Shown here: positions 24,940 through 35,270 of the stretch, in pieces
Layout: each line of letters opens with the position of its first letter
Position numbering within the stretch: the first letter of the stretch is position 1
Source: Coffea arabica
Taxonomy: Eukaryota; Streptophyta; Magnoliopsida; Gentianales; Rubiaceae
Assembly (NCBI RefSeq): GCF_036785885.1
Contig: NC_092312.1
Coordinates: forward strand, 22,648,001 to 22,712,000
Length of the DNA stretch: 64,000 nt
Direction of reading: 5' to 3'
Notes under the pieces: generated by a model
Told to the model about the DNA's origin: nothing
Seen by the model: only the letters and a program-made list of their open reading frames with translations
Databases searched by the model: none
Translations under genes and position numbers: made by a program

Positions 24940-27600
24940 CTAACGTCTTCTTTTAGTATGACCCTTTTGATGACAAAGAGAGCAAGTCATATGTGTAATA
25001 TCCTTTCTAGAAAGTCTTGTGCATCCTTTGAAATCACTTTGTGGCTCATCCGGCTCTCTCCTCCTTGCCTTCTTAGCCCTACTGGAAAGTTTCAATTTCT
25101 TAGATGTACACATAGGGACTTTCTTAGATCTTTTCCAGTTATTAGGTCCATTAATTAGACCAATAGCTAGCTCATAAGCCTTTAGATATGCATCCCTTGA
25201 ATAATATGGATGTACTAGACTTTCTGGCTCGGCTCCGATCAAAGCAATGCAGCCTATAACATGAGAGCACGGTAAACCAATGAGTTCCCATTTTTTGCGT
25301 ATACATGTCTTCACCTTTAAGTTAACAAAAAACGTGGCCCTATACATATGTGTTACCTCAAACCTGTCGTCATCAGACCACCTGGCTATATTTGATCTAA
25401 CATTATCCTTTGTCTTTTCAAGTTTTTTTTGAACTTTTGGACAAATAACATCATTTCTTTTTTCTCATCCACTCCCTTTTTGACCTTAGTATTTCCATTA
25501 GATATATCCTAATGTTTTCAAACATACCAAGAATTGACTTTTCTCTTACTTCTAATATAACAGAATTAAAACTCTCACACTGATTATTAAGAAAAAATAT
25601 CACACTTTGCCGTGGTCCTAAAATGTGATCCGAACCAATGGTATGGTGATGTGTTGTCCACTAGCCTATTATGTGTTTCTCATCATACTGCCTCAACGCA
25701 TCCATTTAAGCTTCAAACTTATTGACATACGAGGATCTTACACAAGTCCAAAACATACTCATAAGTGTTTCCTTAGGATAAAACTTTTTGAAGTTGTTGT
25801 GTAGATCCCTAACACAGTGTCTATGCTCTACTCCAGGAAGAATATCTTGGATGACGGAACCCAATCCCTGTTGGATACAAATATGGGAAAATTCACTAAT
25901 TAGTCATTACAAGGTAGTTTTCCAACAAAAAAATTCTGTAATTAGTCATTATACCTTTTGCCTATCATTGATAAATGTCCATCTTTTTTTATCATGAATT
26001 TTGATATCAAACTTTAAAAACTCAATAAACTATGTTCAAGATCTCTTGTTCTCGGCCTCAACCACTGCATATGCAACAGGATAGATGCAATCATTAGCAT
26101 CTATGCCAATAGCTATCAAAAGTACACTTGGATGTGGTCCTTTTATATGGCAGCCATTCTCACCAAGTATAGGCCGGCAACCTTCTTTAAAGCCTTTTTC
26201 AAGGCTGCAAAATAAATATATACCCTTTTGAATCTCTCTTTTTCAATATTCTCATTAGCCTCTGTCTCTACATGCACTATGGAATCAGGATTTGAGTTCA
26301 ACAATTCCTCATAATAGTCTCAAATTCTTGTGTATTGTTACTTATACTTTTTTTGGATTAAAATGTTGACTTTCCTAAAGGTCGTGTAAGTGTGATCTTT
26401 TGTGATGTTCACGTTTAGCTCTTCATGCACCTTGTCCTTAACTACACCAATTGCAACCTTCCTATTCGTCCGCAGGAATTCCATGTAATGCCTAACTCAA
26501 AAGCCTGAATATGCATATTTGTGATAGAAATTTCTACGACATTCATGTTCTGGTCCCATCGTTCTTATCACAAATGCATCACAATCTGGTTCTTTTGCAA
26601 CATAAACAAACTAGTTGCATTTTTCTTTCTTGCATTTTGCTCTAATCCTGTTCTTATCATTCTTTTGCCAACCATGCTCCTTGCCCCACTTCACATAATA
26701 AAATTCAACAGCTCTTTTAAACATTTTCTTAGCATAAAACAGTAAACCAACAAAGAATTCGGGTTCCTTCATATCAATTTCTGACCTGAACCTTACATAT
26801 TTCAGCTTCTTTCTTGAGGTATTTTCATTCGAGCTACTAGAGCAATTATTTAACTCCTCTGTGTTGATGGAATGATATTCCTCTTGGATAGGAATCTGGT
26901 CACCATCATAAATATCATAGTTATGGTCAGTAGCAAGAGTTCTTTTTCCTTTTGCTTTTGCTTTTTGTGGCTGCACATGTCCTTTCTTTTCTTTACCAGT
27001 TAGTATGGCATTTTCCCCTCCATAACTAGCATCATCTACGCCCCTTTGACCATCAATTGCCATGTCAACAGTAGTTGTACAATTCTTGTATATTATGTTA
27101 TCCTCGTCTTCCCTAAAATCGTAATCACTATCATGAAAGCTTTCACCATCATCCATTGACTCTAATTCTGGTTCATTTTCATCATTTGCACCTTCATCTT
27201 CTTCAATCACAGTAGCACCTTTTCATTTACCTTTTTTTATTTTCCCCCAATCTACTTTAGATACATCAACTAGAAGTTCTTCATTGCCAAAAAATTCATC
27301 AAATGTGATGTCCACATACAACAAATCTGCTTTTTCATTCTCACCTTCACTGTCGAAAGTTTCCTTGTTTTTGCTAGGTTCCATGGATCTAATATGAAAC
27401 ACATGGACAACGTAAAGTTCAATTTTCCAATTTTTTTTACCTATATTAGCCATGTCCATTACATCCTATTCACCATCTATTTGTCTAAATCTCATTCTTC
27501 CATCTGCGGTTGGGATTTTATATCTATAATTGGCGTTTTCATCATATCCAAGTAAATGGCCAAAATCTCTCATAGAAGCTATGTTAATCTTAGAGGCCAA
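24940..27600 (-). pseudogene. MULE transposase pseudogene
   Basis: Reading down the minus strand: an N-terminal region (27480-27600 and 27223-27459); an acidic region (26611-27210, about 200 aa open); a DNA-binding-like segment ending EHGWQKNDKNRIRAKCKKEKC; the transposase core near 26030-26190 (GCHIKGPHPSVLLIAIG, then IYPVAYAVVEAE); the second acidic motif FINDRQKG near 25970; an N-Q-C-E-S-F-N segment near 25570; a SWIM-type C..CSHV region (25235-25345); and a C-terminal zinc-knuckle remnant CSLCHQKGH. Oddities: the first catalytic motif, normally LDGCHLKG, reads ENGCHIKG (Asp to Asn); two Trp codons just after the core have become TGA and TAG; there are several frame changes; and the last Cys of the knuckle is lost. 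It would have catalysed cut-and-paste of the element. It cannot now. Confidence 0.85.
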
Positions 27601-28242
27601 AACCCACCATAAAAAACTTCATGGTACCCCCTACATATTTTTGTTATCATTTTTCAATGCATGCGCCACCATAGTAGATATATAGATTGAATATATCCGA
27701 GTCATCACCCATTTTATTTTCCAAACAAACAAAACAAAATTACTACCATACTTTGTAATTTATAGTCATTGTCTGCCTTTTGAGGAACATAAAAGCAACA
27801 TGACAAATTAATTTTACAGTCATGGACCACATGAACCCCTTTTTAGAAAAAAAAAAGGAAAAATAGAAAACAAAGCATTTTTCCCACAACATTTGAACCA
27901 ATCTTGCTATTAAAGTACAATACATGCTGTTCACAACAAGACAAACCCACACCAAACTTCATCAAACTATTAACATAACAAATCAAAGAGATTTAAGTGG
28001 TTCAACTTACTCAATTTGCTTGATCCCTATTTCTCAAAATTACTTCTTTCATGCCTATCGTCGCTTGCTGCCTCCACCCTTCAACTTCCTACACGATTAC
28101 ATTTCCTTATCATTCATTAAAGTTCTGGGTTTTTGCAAGAAAAAGTTGATGTTTCGGGTTTGGGTTTTTATCACAGATAAAAATGTGCTGGTAAATTTTC
28201 ATTTCGATTTTTACTTCTTATCTTGCAAGCCCAACAGTGAAC

Positions 28243-28425
28243 TACCCAAAATATCCCTGCTTAGGTGCTCAATTAGAAACTTGATCAAAATTACATGGTG
28301 GCACTGCCGCAGCATTCCTCAATTAGAACCGATAAATAAGTGTAGGGATTAAATTGGCCACAAAAATTAAGTAGGGACCAAATTGACACTATAAAAAAAC
28401 TTAGGGATGAAATTGGCATTTTTTC
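28243..28425 (-). repeat. Right terminal inverted repeat of the MULE
   Basis: Reverse complement of the left repeat. The outermost bases are less certain than the inner ones. Confidence 0.85.
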
Positions 28426-28520
28426 TTAATATTTTATTACCCAAAATTGTTTCACTGTTTAGTGACACGTAAACAATAAAATCTAGGTTTTTATTTATTA
28501 TCATATTGTCATTTGATTAA

Positions 28521-29793
28521 GAGTTAATCATAAAAACTCCTCTTAAGGTTTAATTAGTTTTGCACTTTACCTCTACATGTTATTTTTTCTCACTTTATCT
28601 CTTAAACTATTAGTCAACTCTAATATTGTGTAACAAAAATATCAAAAAGGCATTTATACCCCTAAGGCTAAACTCCAATAAATCCCCTAAGATATATCGC
28701 ATTTTGCACTTTATCATCCAAATCATTTTCTCTTAATTTGTTTATTTGTCCCTAAAACCACTATATATGGATAATATTTAAAAATATTAGTATCCTTGAC
28801 ATAATAATGAAAATTATTGTATATCTTTGGATATAAGTCTTGTTATATTTTATCTCCATAATTATAGGTTTTTAGTAGAGGATAATATTTGCTCATTTTA
28901 CATTATAAAGGAAAACACAATAATTATTAATGAAAAATAAACTATAAGGATATTATTAAAGGTTTATAGATTGGGTTTGTCTGGATTGAAAATTATTTTA
29001 AGATTTTTTAAAATAATATTTGTAATTTGATGTTTGTAAATAAAAAGTTGATTGAAAAAATAAAAATATGATCGAGAAACTTGCTTATGTTGCAACAAAG
29101 AATTTTTACAAAAATTTAGCAATCCAAATAATTTTTAATGGCATCTAATTATGCTTTACTAAAAAAACTGACCCCAATAAATTTGAAATCCAAATCAACC
29201 ATGTTTCTCTCTTTTTTAAATATTACCAACAAAAAAATGTGTATACTCCCAAATAAAGAAAAATACCTAACTATTAAAAGAAAAGCACAACCATATGCAT
29301 GTTCATAAAGAGGAAATGACAATATTCGATAATTTTTAGGCTTTTTAATAATAATTTCGCATATTAGTTTTTCAATAATAATTTTTGTTATTTATCTATT
29401 ATTACATGAAATAAGAAAGCTACTTCTTTCGATCTAAAAAAAGTATATTATTATAGGATGAAATTTAATTAGGAACATACCTATAAATATATTATTTTTT
29501 CATTTCTATGTTAGGAATATTGATCTTTCAAACATTATTTGTCCTAGGTGAATTAACAAACGATTCTAGTGACAAGTAGATAAATTGAAAAAAAATGATG
29601 TAAGGAGATAAAATGCAAAATAGGTTCGGGGAAGTATTACATTTAACTATTAAAGGTATAAATATCCTTTTGACATTACCATTATACCATGTTAGAGTCA
29701 ACTAATAGTTTGGAGGATAAAATGAGGAAAAAATAACGTTATGAGGCAAAGTACAAATTTATTTTATATATGATGGGGGGTTCTATTTTTCTC
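28521..29793. mobile_element. Inverted-repeat element, about 1.3 kb, class unassigned
   Basis: 28555-28670 ('gcactttacctct', 'ttattttttctcac', 'aaactattagtcaactcta', 'ggcatttatacc') matches the reverse complement of 29650-29755 with the same order and spacing. The outer ends, GAG at 28521 and CTC at 29793, are a best guess. No target duplication or coding frame is evident. The centre is very AT-rich and includes sequence at 28975-29140 that resembles a common MITE ('agcaatccaaata'). Confidence 0.65.
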
Positions 29794-30836
29794 TTAATGG
29801 GAGTTTTGGGTATCGGTTTATATGGTTCTAATGAACCAACATTAAATTTTGGAACATCAGCCAATCAGATGATAATTGTTCTACTGAATAACTAAAGAAA
29901 ATGGATAGATGGAAGATAGAAAAATAGAAAAATAGAAGAGAAATAAACTAATTATAGAAATATCTTTTTTTGACGGTTGGCAGGTTTTTTTTTTTTTTTT
30001 GTATCTGTTGTTCGGAAAGAGGAGGACTCAACTTTAGGAGAAGTTTTTGTAATTAACCCTTTAATTATCAAGTAATGGCTTTTTGTTCTGTCTTTAACCC
30101 TAAATGCTTTATAATGTTGTTTTTCTCCTTTTATACTGTAAGAATCACGCGTAACCTTATCACAAAGTGTAATATAGATCATTGATTGATGATAAGCAGC
30201 ACTACACAAACACACACACTTAATTTTTATTCTTATCCAATCCAAATCATTTGTAATATCCTACAAACGGTCCAAATTCAGTAATTTCAGTGAAACTATA
30301 TTTCCATACTTTCATTTGAAAGAGCCACATTAATAATCAAAAGACCGACCTAGTTACCATTTCTAAATGGATCTGTCTAACCAGTACCCATGGGTCACTC
30401 AATAAGATGCATCCAAGAGCTAGATTTTTAGAAAACTAAAATTAATTAGAAAAAACATATAAATATAAGAGAAGGAAATAATTATTATTATGTATATATA
30501 CATGGTAAGTTATGTGAAATTTAAATATGTAATGATTGCCTATTGGACACTCTTAATAGTTAGAAACACCCTTCTTCGATTTGTAATATAAAAAGGTTGC
30601 CTTCCTTTGGAACTAAATTTAATAGCTTTAACACTACAATATTTATTTCCGTTCTAAACTTTCTTCTCTTGCTTACTATACAACCATTGAGTTCAAAAAT
30701 AATAGGTCCCCCATAAATGAACACCGAAAGTTAGCAAATTTCCTGACAAGTATTAATGTATTAGCAGAGTCTTTCCAGTTTGCTAAACCACATTTCCCTT
30801 TACAAAGCAAACGCATTCTTGTCCCGTTAAATCAAC
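29794..30836. other. Spacer without a recognisable gene
   Basis: AT-rich; a T run at 29985-30000. The last 200 bp would be the leader or promoter of the RRM-like gene, but I see no convincing TATA box. Confidence 0.5.
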
Positions 30837-31632
30837 ATGACCTTTGAGGAAACACTGGAGAACGATGGAATTACCAAAGGGATTACTGATAAGAATAATA
30901 AGGAAGAGGAAGACATGCATGATAGTAAGAATTCAACTCCTGGCTTTATAACCACTCAACAGCCCCCAACATCCACATTGAACCCTTTTGCCAAGGAGTG
31001 GAGTCCTGCAACAGAAGGGCCATCATTGGTCGATCGGTCCTTGTTCATGACATTCTCACGGGGTCATCCACTGTCGAAATGGGAAATTGTTAGCTATTTT
31101 GAAAGGTAGACCTGAACCAAGATTTCCTATATCTTGTTAGCTTAATCGTAAGGTGATTAGCTAGCCATTAAAAAAAAAAAGAAGAAATGTAGTTCATCCA
31201 CAAACTGGATACAAGGATTCATGTTGATTCCAACCAAGTTATTTGTCAAACAAATGATAAAGTGAAGTGGTTAAGGATTGCATGCTAAAAGACACTATTT
31301 TTTGTAGATGTACGAGCTTGGAATAGTAATATACAACCACAAACTATTTAGAATGTTGTTATATTGGCTGATTATATGTAGTCATTGGATTTGCCAAGAA
31401 CTTTGACAAGTGCTTACGGGTGTATTTGATTCTCTCTAAACTGGAAGGAACTTGCGTAGAGGATGTCTTTATCTACATGCCAAGAAATGGACGTGCAGAA
31501 TTTGGAAAAATTACATTCAAGGTCTCCTCCATTCCAAGGTCGGTTCTCAAGGCCAAGGAGCGTGAAAAGATCAACATCGGAGGCAAAAACCATACGCTTG
31601 AGGTAGTACAAGTCTCGTTAAATTGCTGTTAG
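30837..31632 (+). CDS. RRM-like (nucleotide-binding alpha-beta plait) protein, model incomplete or pseudogene
   Basis: Two exon-like pieces. The first (30837-31105) starts at an ATG, has an acidic Lys/Glu/Asp region and then FAKEWSPATEGPSLVDRSLF followed by a short hydrophobic segment and a KWE...YFER run. The second (about 31400-31632) holds CVEDVFIYM, then FGKITFKVSSIP and a K-I-N-I-G-G-K segment. This order is that of a plant-specific family with a divergent RRM-like fold, usually F-A-P-E-W-x-P, then S-L-F-L-T-F-S-x-G-x-P-L-S, then C-V-E-x-V, then F-G-K-V-x-F. The obvious donor after ...FER (AAAG|GTAGAC) leaves a phase that none of the visible acceptors before the second piece restores, so either an exon is missed or the gene is broken. 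RNA binding is family inference only. Confidence 0.5.
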
Positions 31633-32349
31633 TTTTCATACAAGCTATGAAATTAAAAAAAAAAAGTTCTTGGATTTGAAACCTAAACGAATTTGTGCTC
31701 GTTATTTGAAGCCATTGCTCTATATTTGGTAGAAAAGAAAATGGGTAGTGGATCACAGATGCTTTTCTTTATTTCCTTGGTCTATTTTTATGTTTCTGAG
31801 ATAGCCATGATTGTCAAATGAAAGTGTCTTTTATTTATATTGTTGATTGCACTAAATTTTGAAGTTTGATCCTCGATCTTTACGTGGTGCCAAAAGCTGA
31901 CTTCTCTACAACGTTTTGTGAAGGCTTCGGCAACACTTCCCAAGCTTAATGGAAAAAGAAAGAAAAAACGCCCACCACTTCTAAGTTCTATTTCCTTGCC
32001 CCACGGTCGAAATGGCTTAGCCATCTCTTGAACCATTTGAAATAAGGATGTATACCTAACAAGTCAGGTAAATTGCTATTGCTGTGTTAGTACAGTTTTT
32101 TGTTTTGGCTTAACCCGGTTTAGTTCTTGTTCATGATAATTTCTCGAATTAGTTCCTTTATCTGCTCGAAATTCACTAATTTAGCCGTCACCTACAGGAA
32201 TGTATTACAAATTTGCCTGAGGAAGGGTTGGGCTGGATTAGGTGATAAAAGTGAGGAATTGTAAAAAGAAGGCTTGAAAAGCCAAAAAAAAAAAAAAAAA
32301 AGCTTCTTAGTTTTTTGGGGACCCACCTTTAGCTCTTTTATTTATTTAT
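31633..32349. other. Spacer without a recognisable gene
   Basis: Nothing supported. An A run at 32285-32300. Confidence 0.5.
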
Positions 32350-33146
32350 GGCTTTGTTTGGATTCCTCAACTTTTTAAAAACAATTTTTTTATATACAAT
32401 GTTACAGTAATACACAAACAAAAATAACTCCAAAAATACCATATTCATAAAATATATAAAAAACAACTCCAAATATACAAAAAAATACATCACTACCCAT
32501 CACTCTGCACTACCACGGCTAGGCTACCATCTTATCGTCACCGTCCCTACACCCACGACCCTATCTCCTCTCTCCCCTTTCATCTTTCCTCCCTCTCTCC
32601 TCCTCCTTCTCTTTTTTTTTCTCCTCCTCTCTCTCCTTCTCCTTCCTCCTTTCTTCTTTTCCTTTCCCCGCTCCTTAATTTCCTTCCTTTCCACTAACCA
32701 CAACCTTTCTAGTCACAATCAAATATAATCGCGACCAGAAACCCTGGCTAAGACGGTCGTAGTTAGAGTAGTGGCTAAAATCACAGCCACCACCTGCGAG
32801 TGGGAGAAGGGTTTGGGATTGGGAGGAAGGAAGGGAGGGGGGAGAAGGGAGAAGGGAGAAGGGAGAGGAAAGAGGGAGGAAGAGGATGAGGGGGAGGAAA
32901 TAGAGGGGAAGAGAAGAGGAAGAGAAAGGAGAGAGGGGAAGGAAAACGGAGAGGGTGGTGGTGGGTCGTATAAAATTTTTTAAAAAAATTTCAGAAAATT
33001 TGTAAATTATAAAAATATTCAAAAATATATTTTAAAAATACCTCTGAAAACAATCTAAAAAACATCTACCGTAAAATTTTTCATATATATAATTATAATA
33101 AAATTTTTTAAAAATACCCTAAAAAATAACTAATCCAAATACAACC
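32350..33146. mobile_element. Foldback element with polypyrimidine and polypurine arms
   Basis: The left end 'ggctttgtttggatt' and the right end (reverse complement 'ggttgtatttggatt') are inverted repeats. Inside, a nearly pure CT stretch (about 32560-32695) faces a nearly pure GA stretch (about 32806-32960), so almost the whole 0.8 kb can fold on itself. A central segment near 32730-32765 is also partly self-complementary. No target duplication was identified. The open frames across the arms are low-complexity artefacts of the CT/GA composition. Confidence 0.65.
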
Positions 33147-33584
33147 TATGTTTTTGTGGGGTAATAGCCTTTGGCTCTTTGTAGAGCGCTTAGTAGGAAA
33201 CACGCAAGAAAAACAACTTTGAAAAGTTCTCATGCTTGGTCTATCCTCTCTATCATTGACCTTGTCCTTTTCTGATCTTTCCACGAGGTTAGATTACTTA
33301 TTAACAGCCTTATGATTATGAAACTTTTATTACTCTTTATCTCTAGAAGTTCATCCCCCTAAAAAGTTTTGCAACACATTTCCTTTTGTTTTATCCAATC
33401 TTCACCCCTTTGCCCTAAACTTGGCTTTTATTCCTAGTCAAAAAGGCAAAATAAGATCATAAAGGAAATAAGCTTTTAAACACTTCTTCAAGAGACTTCA
33501 AAAATTTTAATTAAAAAAAATAAAGATTTCGTAATGTAAGTGGCCAAGTTAATTTAGCACATGCTACAATTCGGACGCGGGGCC
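33147..33584. other. Spacer without a recognisable gene
   Basis: No exon, RNA or bounded repeat recognised. Confidence 0.45.
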
Positions 33585-33845
33585 TGAATGGTTGTCAAAA
33601 AATCGTTCGGGCCGATTTTGTGTAAAATGGACAAAATGTAATTCACTTTATATACAGTGTAACTCACTTTTAATAACATCTAATTTTAGAACAAAATTTT
33701 ATGAACCCCATACATAATGTGAAAAATGATGTACAAAATGTAATTTAAATCTTACATTTTTTTGGGTCAAATCTCCTCTGTGAACTATCAGAAACTGTTG
33801 CTTCCTGCAACCGTTCCTGCCCTCCTCCCAACAGCTCTCGACAGC
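33585..33845 (+). repeat. Dispersed repeat shared with 1020-1285
   Basis: Second copy of the family described at 1020-1285, same orientation; best conserved at 33775-33835. Confidence 0.55.
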
Positions 33846-34960
33846 TGTGAGTTGGTTTGGAAACGTCGCTGGACGAATTTGTTGAATAACCATCAATTGA
33901 ATAGTTCTTAAATCAAACAGAACATTATCATTTGTGATATTATTGCATTCATTTGCTTTTGAGCAAAGATTTCGGGTCCAAATCTCTTACTTGAACGAAA
34001 GCAAGAATCGGTCTAATTGAAGAAACCAGTATTCTCTAACAATATGATACTTTACAAGCCGCCATAGCAGAACACATGCATTGAGTACCCACATGGCTGG
34101 GAAAATATTCAAACACTCAACTTTGCTCGTAGGATTGTGATGTTGTTGGGTACAAATTCCATTTTATGAGGCCACCTCTGAAAAAACACTTTAAAAATAT
34201 GATATCGTTAAATGATAAATACAAATATTAGGAGGTAAGGTGGCTCGTATCTATTATTTTAATCATATATCGCTTAGCGTAAAATTTTCCCTTCACAAAA
34301 ATAAGACAATTCTTTTTTCTGTGAGTACTAGACAAGAAGGATTCTCAAAACTTTTTTGTTGGTATCTATATAGTGCCACCCAACAAACCTTTAAATCACA
34401 TGAATGTCCACCTAACATACCTTAATCACCTGATAACTTCTCCCACAACGTGGTAGTTAAACGAAAAATTGGCAAGGAGACCAACATTATTATATGAAAT
34501 TATAAAATTATACAGTACCCGTTTAGCAACACGATGATCACAATTGGACCTAGTCAGATCCATCGCCCCTGACCCTATTGAGTGCCACTTTTAAAGTCAT
34601 GTAACAATCAAATTATAATACGGATTGAAGATATTGCTATTATCATAAAATAGGAATGACAACGAGACGATTTTTAAACGGGTGAATTTCCCTATTTTAT
34701 TGCTTACTTGGAAGGTGGGCACCTGTGCCTGTTGCCATCCTATTCGGTTAGTTTTACGTTGATGTAATTAGGGATTGCCCATTTCCTTCATATGGTTAGA
34801 GGATAAGCTTTAATTATTATAATGAGAAAAAAATGTGTCACCATACGAAATGTGTAGACATGACATGCCGCAGCTTCCCGGCTGGAAGAGTATTCTAGAT
34901 TAATCCAAAACATGTAGGCCATGTCCCTTGGTTTCCGAGCAATTGCCCCTAAGGAGACTT
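33846..34960. other. Spacer upstream of the phosphatase gene
   Basis: No supported exon. The sequence becomes GC-richer from about 34860 towards the promoter. Confidence 0.45.
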
Positions 34961-35022
34961 CCACTAACTCCCGGAGCAGCAGGGCTACTTCCCCCACCCC
35001 AAATTCCTCTCACTTTCCAGGA

Positions 35023-35042
35023 CCAATCAGCGAAGTCACGTG
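35023..35042 (+). promoter_or_regulatory. CCAAT box and G-box upstream of the phosphatase gene
   Basis: CCAAT at 35023-35027 and CACGTG at 35037-35042, about 230-250 bp before the start codon; a half-site CACGTA follows near 35075. G-boxes bind bZIP and bHLH factors in plants. No good TATA box is present, so a TATA-less promoter is possible. Confidence 0.45.
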
Positions 35043-35150
35043 GCTTAATCCACTTCTCTAAATTCTATTCGTCCCACGTAATCATCCCATTATTTATTGT
35101 TCCCCCTACTCTCCCAGATCCAATCCCCGCTCTCACACACTAGCACCAAA

Positions 35151-35242
35151 ACACACACACACACACTCACTCGCTCGCTCACACCGCAAATTAACACACC
35201 CCATCCCCTTAACCCCCAAAATAATAATAATAATAATAAAAA
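35151..35242 (+). repeat. Microsatellites in the phosphatase 5' leader
   Basis: (AC)n at 35151-35166, (CTCG)-like repeats at about 35168-35181 and (AAT)n at 35219-35239, all within 120 bp upstream of the ATG and probably transcribed. Confidence 0.8.
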
Positions 35243-35270
35243 GAAAGAAAGAGAAAAAGAAAAAGCGGCC

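Larger units (their letters stand above)
22595..28425. mobile_element. Mutator-like element (MULE), 5.8 kb, decayed
   Basis: Terminal inverted repeats of about 180 bp bound the element: left 22595-22780, right 28243-28425. Read inward on their own strands both run 'gaaaaa.tgccaatttcatc', then 'tatagtgtcaatttggtcc', then 'ggccaatttaatcc'. Between them lie a MULE transposase relic on the minus strand (24940-27600) and a GRF-finger relic on the plus strand (about 22930-23503). Long terminal repeats and the transposase place it in the Mutator superfamily. I could not find a clear 9-bp target duplication, which fits an old insertion or slightly misplaced ends. Confidence 0.85.

Noticed and set aside
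32675-33022. Open frames of 115 aa (minus) and 70 aa (plus) in 32.7-33.0 kb
   Set aside because: Composition is only Ser/Pro/Leu or Gly/Arg/Glu/Lys, an artefact of the CT/GA arms of the foldback element.
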